A stretch of 64,000 bases of DNA, taken from NCBI RefSeq assembly GCF_018294505.1, contig NC_057801.1:433106741-433170740 (forward strand), given 5' to 3'. This document shows positions 57,601 through 64,000 of the stretch, piece by piece. Under the pieces are notes generated by a model that searched no databases, was not told where the DNA came from, and saw only the letters and a program-made list of their open reading frames with translations. The position numbers and the translations under genes were made by a program. Within the stretch, counting starts at the first letter, position 1; the number at the start of each line of letters is the position of its first letter. This stretch comes from Triticum aestivum. Taxonomy: Eukaryota > Streptophyta > Magnoliopsida > Poales > Poaceae.

Positions 57601-58680
57601 ATTACCTTATCAAGTTTTCTACTTTCCTCCCACTCACTTCTTTCAAGAGAAACTCCTTCTCCAGAAAAACTCCGAATTTAGCAACAAAAGTCTTGCCTTC
57701 GGATTTGTGATAGAAGGTGTACCCAACAGTTTCCTTTGGGTATCCTATGAAGACGCACTTCTCCGATTTGAGTTTGAGCTTATCAGGTTGAAACTTTTTC
57801 ACATAAGCATTGCAACCTCAAACTTTAAGAAACGACAGCTTAGGTTTCTTGCCAAACCATAGTTCATACGGTGTCGTCTCAACGGATTTAGATGGTGCCC
57901 TTTTAACGTGAATGCAGCTGTCTCTAATGCATAACCCCAAAATGATAGTGGTAGATCGGTAAGAGACATCATAGATCGCACCATATCTAATAAAGTACGG
58001 TTATGACGTTCGGACACACCATTACATTGTGGTGTTCCAGGTGGCGTGAGTTTGTGAAACTATTCCACATTGTTTTAATTGAAGACCAAACTCGTAACTC
58101 AAATATTTGTCTCCGTGATCAGATCGTAGAAACTTTATTTTCTTGTCACGATGATTTTCCACTTCACTCTGAAATTCTTTGAACTTTTCAAATGTTTCAG
58201 ACTTATGTTTCATCAAGTAGATATACCCATATCTGCTCAAATCATCTATGAAGTTCAGAAAATAACGATACTTGCCGTGAGCCTTAACACTCATCGGACC
58301 GCATACATCAGTATGTATTATTTCCAATAAGTCAGTTGCTCGCTCCGGAGAACGGAGTCTTATTCATCTTGCCCATGAGGCATGGTTCGCAAGCATCAAG
58401 TGATTCATAATCAAGTGATTCCAAAATCCCATCAGCATGGAGTTTCTTCATGCGCTTTACACCAATATGACCTAAACGGCAGTGCTACAAATAAGCTGCA
58501 CTATCATTATTAACTTTGCATCTTTTGGTTTCAATATTATGATTATGTGTATCACTACGATCGAGATCCAATGAACTATTTTCATTGGGTGTGTAACCAT
58601 ATAAGGTTTTATTCATGTAAATAGAACAACAATTTATTCTCTTACTTAAATGAATAACCGTATTACAATAAACATGATCA
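57601..58680 (-). pseudogene. Angela integrase
   Basis: Pieces: HTDVCGPMSVKAHGKYRYF (first Asp kept, about 58310), FLRSDHGDKYL (second Asp kept), then in another frame MSERHNRTLLDMVRSMMSLTD (Glu kept, about 58010), and KSEKCVFIGYPKETVGYTFY (57602-57802). The catalytic triad is therefore present, but at least two frame changes split the domain, and the upstream zinc module is only partly readable (about 58380-58520). Confidence 0.82.
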
Positions 58681-60000
58681 AATCATATTCATGCTCAACG
58701 CAAACACCAAATAACACTTATTCAGGTTCAACACTAATCCCGAAAGTATAGGGGAGTGTGCGATGATGATCATATCAATCTTGGAACTACTTCCAACACA
58801 CATCGTCACTTCACCCTTAACTAGTCTCTGTTTATTCTGCAACTCCCGTTTCAAGTTACTAATCTTAGCAACTGAACTAGTATCAAATACTGAGGGGTTG
58901 CTATAAACACTAGTAAAGTACACATCAATAACATGTATATCAAATATACTTATGTTCACTTTGCCATCCTTCTTATCCGCCAATCACTTGGGGTAGTTCC
59001 GCTTCCAGTGACCAGTCCCTTTGCAGTAGAAACACTTAGTCTCAGGCTTAGGACCAGACTTAGGCTTCTTCACTTGAGCAGCAACTTGCTTACCGTTCTT
59101 CTTGAAGTTCCCCTTCTTCCCTTTGCCCTTTTTCTTGAAACTAGTGGTCTTGTTAACCATCAACACTTGATGTTCTTTCTTGATTTCTACCTTCATCGAT
59201 TTCAACATCACGAAGAGCTCAGGAATCATTTTCGTCATCCCTTGCATACTATAGTTCATCACGAAGTTCTAGTAACTTTAGTGATGGTGACTAGAGAATT
59301 CTGTCAATCACTATCTTATCTGGAAGATTAACTCCCACTTGATTCAAGCGATTGAAGTACCCAGACAATCTGAGCACATGCTCACTAGTTGAGCGATTCT
59401 CCTCCATCTTTTAGCTATAGAACTTGTTGTAGACTTCATATCTCACAACTCGGGTATTTGCTTGAAATATTAACTTCAACTCCTGGAACATCTCATATGG
59501 TCCATGACGTTCAAAACGTCTTTGAAGTCCCGATTCTAAGCCGTTAAGCATGGTGCACTTAAACTATCAAGTAGTCATCATATTGAGCTAGCCAAACGTT
59601 CATAACGTTTGCATCTGCTCCTGCAATAGGTCTGTCACCTAGCGGTGCATCAAGGACATAATTCTTCTGTGCAGCAATGAGGATAAACCTCAGATCACGG
59701 ATCCAATCCGCATCATTGCTACTAACATCTTTCAACACAATTTTCTCTAGGAACATATCAAAATAAACATAGGGAAGCAACAACGCGAGCTATTGATCTA
59801 TAATTTGCAAAATACTACCAGGACTAAGTTCATGATAAATTTAAGTTCAATTTAATCATATTACTTAAGAACTCCCACTTAGATAGACATCCCTCTAATC
59901 CTCTAAGTGATCACGTGATCCAAATCAACTAAACCATAACCGATCATCACGTGAGATGGAGTAGTTTTCAATGGTGAACATCGTTATGTTGATCATATCT
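58681..60000 (-). pseudogene. Angela gag, zinc knuckle and protease
   Basis: gag begins near 59783 (DMFLEKIVLKDVSSNDADWI, RFILIAAQKNYVLDAPLG; frame 59559-59783), then continues in other frames (GPYEMFQELKLIFQANTR). The nucleocapsid frame 58984-59262 has a Lys-rich linker and a zinc knuckle CFYCKGTGHWKRNYPK, in which the last Cys is Tyr. The protease part 58678-58983 has IHVIDVYFTSVYSNPSVFDT (active-site Asp-Thr kept, next residue Ser). Frame changes make it non-functional. Confidence 0.8.
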
Positions 60001-61001
60001 ACTATATGATTCACGCTCGACCTTTCGGTCTCCGTGTTCCGAGGCCATATCTGCATATGCTAGGCTCGTCAAGTTTAACCTGAGTATTCTGCGTGTGCAA
60101 AACTGGCTTGCACCCGTTGTAGATGGACGTAGAGCTTATCACACCCGATCATCACGTGGTGTCTGGGCACGACGAACTTTGGCAACGGTGCATACTCAGG
60201 GAGAACACTTCTTGATAATTTAGTGAGAGATCATCTTATAATGCTACCGTCAATCAAAGCAAGATAAGATGCATAAAAAGATAAACATCACATGCAATCA
60301 ATATAAGTGATATGATATGGCCATCATCATCTTGTGCTTGTGATCTCCATCTCCGAAGCACCGTCATGATCACCATCGTCACCGGCGCGACACCTTGATC
60401 TCCATCGTAGCATCGTTGTCGTCTCGCCAATCTTATGCTTCCACGACTATCACTACCGTTTAGTAATAAAGTAAAGCATTACATCGCGATTGCATTGCAT
60501 ACAATAAAGCGACAACCATATGGCTCCTGCCAGTTGCCGATAACTCGGTTACAAAACATGATCATCTCATACAATAAAATTCAGCATCATGCCTTGACCA
60601 TATCACATCACAACATGCCCTGCAAAAACAAGTTAGACGTCCTCTACTTTGTTGTTGCATGTTTTACGTGGCTGCTACGGGCTTAAGTAAGAACCAATCT
60701 CACCTACGCATCAAAACCACAACGATAGTTTGTCAAATAGACTCCGTTTTAACCTTCGCAAGGACCGGGCGTAGCCATACTTGGTTCAACTAAAGTTGGA
60801 GAGGCAGTCGCCCGCAAGCCATCTCTGTGCAAAGCACGTCGAGGGAACCGGTCTCGCGTAAGCGTACGCGTAAGGTTGGTCCGGGTCGTCTCGTCCAACA
60901 ATACCGCCGAACCAAAATATGACATGCTGGTAGGCAGTATGACTTGTATCGTCCACAACTCACTTGTGTTCTACTCGTGCATATAACATCAACATCATTA
61001 A
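60001..61001 (-). other. Angela untranslated leader
   Basis: About 1 kb between PBS and gag without a long ORF on the minus strand, as in BARE1/Angela. Short ORFs (60435-60686, 60749-60958) are not genes. Confidence 0.7.
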
Positions 61002-61018
61002 CCTAGGCTCGGATGCCA
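61002..61018 (-). other. primer binding site of Angela
   Basis: The plus strand CCTAGGCTCGGATGCCA reads TGGCATCCGAGCCTAGG in the element, the initiator Met-tRNA type site, one base from the LTR. Confidence 0.92.
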
Positions 61019-61019
61019 C

Positions 61020-62757
61020 TGTTGGGTTTCGTAGTAATTTCAAAAAATTTCCTACGCACACGCAAGATCATGTGATGCATAGCAACGAGAGGAGAGTGTT
61101 GTCTACGTACCCAACGCAGACCGACTGCGGAAGCGATGACACGACGTAGAGGAAGTAGTCGTACGTCTTCACAATCCAACCGATCAAGCACCGAAACTAC
61201 GGCACCTCCGAGTTCGAGCACACGTTCAGCTCGATGACGATCCCCGGACTCCGATCCAGCAAAGTGTCGGGGAAGAGTTTCGTCAGCACGACGGCGTGGT
61301 GACGATCTTGATGAACTACAGCAGCAGGGCTTCGCCTAAACTCCGCTACAGTATTATCGAGGAATATGGTGGCAGGGGGCACCGCACACGGCTAAGGAAT
61401 CGATCACGTGGATCAACTTGTGTCAACTTGTGTGTTTAGAGGTGCCCCTGCCTCCGTATATAAAGGAGCCAAGGGGGGAGGAGGCGCCGGCCAGGAGGAG
61501 GTGGCGCAGGAGGAGTCCTACTCCTACCGGGAGTAGGACTCCCCTCCAATCCTATTCCAACTAGGATTCCCAAGGGGGAAAGAGGGAGAGGGGTGGCCGG
61601 CCACCTCTCCTAGTCCTAATAGGACTAGGGGAAGGGGGGAGGCGCGCAGCCCCCTTGGGCTGCCCCTTTCTCCTTTCCACTAAGGCCCATGATGGCCCAT
61701 ATGGCTCCCGGGGGGTTCCGGTAACCTCCCGGTAACCCGGTAAAATCCCGATTTCACCCGGAACACTTCCGATGTCCAAACATAGACTTCCAATATATCA
61801 ATCTTTATGTCTCGACCATTTCGAGACTCCTCGTCATGTCCGTGATCACATCCGGGACTCCGAACAACCTTCGGTACATCAAAATGCATAAACTCATAAT
61901 ATAACTGTCATCGTAACCTTAAGCGTGCGGACCCTACGGGTTCGAGAACAATGTAGACATGACCGAGACACGTCTCCGGTCAATAACCAATAGCGGGACC
62001 TGGATGCCCATATTGGCTCCTACATATTCTACGAAGATCTTTATCGGTCAGACCGCATAACAACATACGTTGTTCCCTTTGTCATCGGTATGTTACTTGC
62101 CCGAGATTCGATCGTCGGTATCCAATACCTAGTTCAATCTCGTTACTGGCAAGTCTCTTTACTCGTTCCGTAATACATCATCTCACAACTAACATATTAG
62201 TTGTAATGCTTGCAAGGCTTATGTGATGTGTATTACCGAGAGGGCCCAGAGATACCTCTCCGACAATCGGAGTGACAAATCCTAATCTCGAAATACGCCA
62301 ACCCAACATCGACCATTGGAGACACCTGTAGTACTCCTTTATAATCACCCAGTTACGTTGTGACGTTTGGTAGTACCCAAAGTGTTCCTCCGGTAAACGG
62401 GAGTTGCATAATCTCATAGTCATAGGAACATGTATAAGTCATGAAGAAAGCAATAGCAACATACTAAACGATCGGGTGCTAAGCTAATGGAATGGGTCAT
62501 GTCAATCAGATCATTCTACTAATGATGTGACCTCGTTAATCAAATAACAACTCATTGTTTATGGTTAGGAAACATAACCATCTTTGATTAACGAGCTAGT
62601 CAAGTAGAGGCATACTAGTGACACTTTGTTTGTCTATGTATTCACACATGTATTATGTTTCCGGTTAATACAATTCTAGCATGAATAATAAACATTTATC
62701 ATGAAATAAGGAAATAAATAATAACTTTATTATTGCCTCTAGGGCATATTTCCTTCA
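61020..62757 (-). repeat. 5' LTR of Angela (1738 bp)
   Basis: Nearly identical to 54212-55951 and carries the same hairpin at 61512-61542. Ends TGTTGGGTTTCG and TTTCCTTCA; the TSD copy GGGAA follows. Confidence 0.96.
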
Positions 62758-64000
62758 GGGAAATTGATCCTCCCCAAGCATACCACTCGACAATGTCGAC
62801 TCCTGATTCAGAGCTTCTAGAAGAAGGGGCAACCCAGTGAAAACGACAAAGATTCTGAACAGGAGGAAGACAAAGAGGAAGAGGAGGGTGGATATCCCCA
62901 AGTCAACGCCACCCTGGTGATTTTTGCCGACGTCGAGAGCAAAAGTCGACCGAAAGTCATTAACCGGGAGGTGAACATGGTCGCTCCGACGACACCCATG
63001 TATCTGAAATGGTCGAAGACTCCTATCACATTTGATCAGTCAGATCACCTGCCACGAGTGCCAACACCTGGCCGACAGGCGCTGGTGGTCGACCCAGTGG
63101 TCGGAGGCACCCGACTGACCAAAGTTCTGATGGATGGCGGCAGTGGCCTCAATATTTTGTACGCCGAGGCTCTGAAAGGAATGGGCATTCCGATGTCTAA
63201 ACTAAGCGAGAGTAACATGAGGTTCCATAGAGTCATCCCTAGGAAGAAAGCCGAGTCACTCGGCTAGATATCTCTCGATGTGGTTTTCAGCGATGAGAAG
63301 AATTTCCGCAAAGAGAAACTGACATTTGAAGTGGTGGATTTTCAAAGCGCGTATCATGCCATTCTGGGCAGACCCTCCTATGCCAGCTTCATGGCTCGAC
63401 CGTGTTACGTGTACCTCAAGATGAAGATGCCTGGCCCCAAAGGCGTGATTACCGTTCGTGGTAACCAGAAGAAAGCGGAGGGCTGCCTCCAAGATGGTGT
63501 GAAAATAGCAGATGAGCAGATGGCAGCTGTGGAGTTCCAAGAGCACAAGAGAATGACAGATCCGAGTGATTTGCTGCGTGCCAAGAGGCCTGCCTTGGAG
63601 TCTGTGTTCCAGTCGGTCGGGGAAACCAAACTGATTCGCATCCACCCGACCGATCCCAATGCTGCTCCGACCCATATTTCCATGATGCTCGACAGCAAAT
63701 AGGAAGCCGCGCTCACCCAGTTCCTCCGTAAGAACTGGGACATCTTCGCATGGAAGTCGTCTGACATGCTAGGTGTACCCAGGGGGCTGGCTGAGCACTG
63801 TTTGCGCGTCGACTTGAAAGCAAAACCGGTCAAAGAACATATCCGTTGGCCCACCACGGAGAAGAGGAAGGCCATTGGTGAAGAAGTGGCTCGACTCCTG
63901 GCCGCAGAATTCATTCGCGAGATCTACCACTCAGAGTGGCTCGCCAATGTCGTTATGGTTCCTAAGAAAGACAAATCGCTACGAATGTGCATTGACTTCA
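62758..64000 (+). pseudogene. late gag, protease and start of RT, third Gypsy element
   Basis: One frame (frame 1) throughout. It continues gag directly after Angela (LILPKHTTRQCRLLIQSF) to a TAG at 62818-62820. It then carries a Glu/Asp-rich stretch and ATLVIFADVESKSRPKVINR. Protease active site VLMDGGSGLNILY is at about 63127-63165; TAG at 63265-63267; FQSAYHAILGRPSYASFMAR and LKMKMPGPKGVITVRGN complete it; TAG at 63700-63702. RT entry: FLRKNWDIFAWKSSDMLGVP, EFIREIYHSEWLANVVMVPK, KKDKSLRMCIDF at the window edge. The only lesions on this side are three TAG stops, so the decay is by point mutation only. Confidence 0.85.

Larger units (their letters stand above)
54212..62757 (-). mobile_element. 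Angela/BARE1 Copia retrotransposon, complete ends, young insertion
   Basis: 8546 bp, reverse-oriented, flanked by a perfect 5-bp duplication GGGAA (54207-54211 and 62758-62762). LTRs 54212-55951 (3') and 61020-62757 (5') differ at about 8 substitutions and 2 single-base indels over 1740 bp by my count, near 0.5 %. With the grass LTR rate commonly used (1.3e-8 per site per year) that is about 0.2 million years. The TTATTGCCTCTAGGGCATAT terminus and overall order match Angela. Coding DNA is heavily broken despite the young LTRs, so the copy was already defective when it moved. Confidence 0.96.
52202..64000 (+). mobile_element. third Gypsy element, split by Angela, running off the window
   Basis: Forward: 5' LTR 52202-52787, PBS, gag 52801-54211, then after the nested Angela element the rest of gag, protease and start of RT up to the window end. 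With the Angela insert and one GGGAA copy removed, gag runs in one frame across the junction. The family was not named. Its PBS matches that of the element at 24147-35755, but the LTRs are unrelated. The gag core is deleted and in-frame stops are present, so this copy is dead. Confidence 0.88.

Noticed and set aside
1..64000. tRNA, rRNA, CRISPR arrays or bacterial operons
   Set aside because: None seen. The regular repeats have transposon context, and the tRNA-like matches are only retroelement primer-binding sites.

Overview
The window is genomic DNA of a large-genome grass, almost certainly a Triticeae cereal (wheat, Aegilops or barley type). The evidence is the mass of nested LTR retrotransposons that carry Triticeae-type sequences (an Angela/BARE1 copy, a Sabrina-like Athila element, Tat-type Gypsy elements), plus CACTA and Stowaway elements, plant LINE debris, and two plant gene families with plant introns. 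More than 80 % of the window is mobile DNA. No bacterial or organellar features were seen.

Layout. (1) 1-2949: 5' part of a reverse-oriented Tat-type Gypsy element. (2) 2950-9156: 3' part of a forward retroelement with a long extra ORF, its own promoter-like region and an unusual 1.7-kb LTR. (3) 9157-10550: three clean exons of an F-box/LRR/FBD gene whose 5' end has been replaced by that LTR. (4) ~10931-24146: CACTA transposon material made of ~730-750-bp and shorter tandem repeats, split by a complete Copia element (14342-22387, TSD GAAGT). (5) 24147-40107: a nest. A Sabrina-like element abuts a second Gypsy element (24147-35755); that Gypsy gag is split by a Tat-type element (25942-34241) with a multi-exon antisense ORF; the Tat pol is in turn deleted and filled by an Athila-type LTR fragment. 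(6) 40108-43600: LTR relic, AT-rich duplicated DNA, a 5'-truncated LINE with a 12-bp TSD, and a MITE hairpin. (7) 44363-45444: the one apparently intact cellular gene, a two-exon tandem CCCH zinc-finger protein on the minus strand with TATA box and (CT)18 leader. (8) 45700-52201: low-copy intergenic DNA with LINE fragments and Stowaway MITEs. (9) 52202-64000: a third Gypsy element (LTR, gag, protease, start of RT) split inside gag by a very young Angela element (54212-62757, TSD GGGAA).

The genes do not form a pathway. The cellular genes are the CCCH RNA-binding protein (probably functional) and the F-box/LRR/FBD remnant (probably dead, but placed directly downstream of an LTR promoter). TE ORFs are mostly decayed by stops and frameshifts. 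Where insertions sit inside ORFs, removing the insert and one TSD copy restores the host frame, which fixes the order of events.

Family names (Angela, Sabrina, Fatima-like, WHAM-like) come from recognition of sequence style, without a database search. Boundaries based on TG...CA ends plus TSD are the most reliable.
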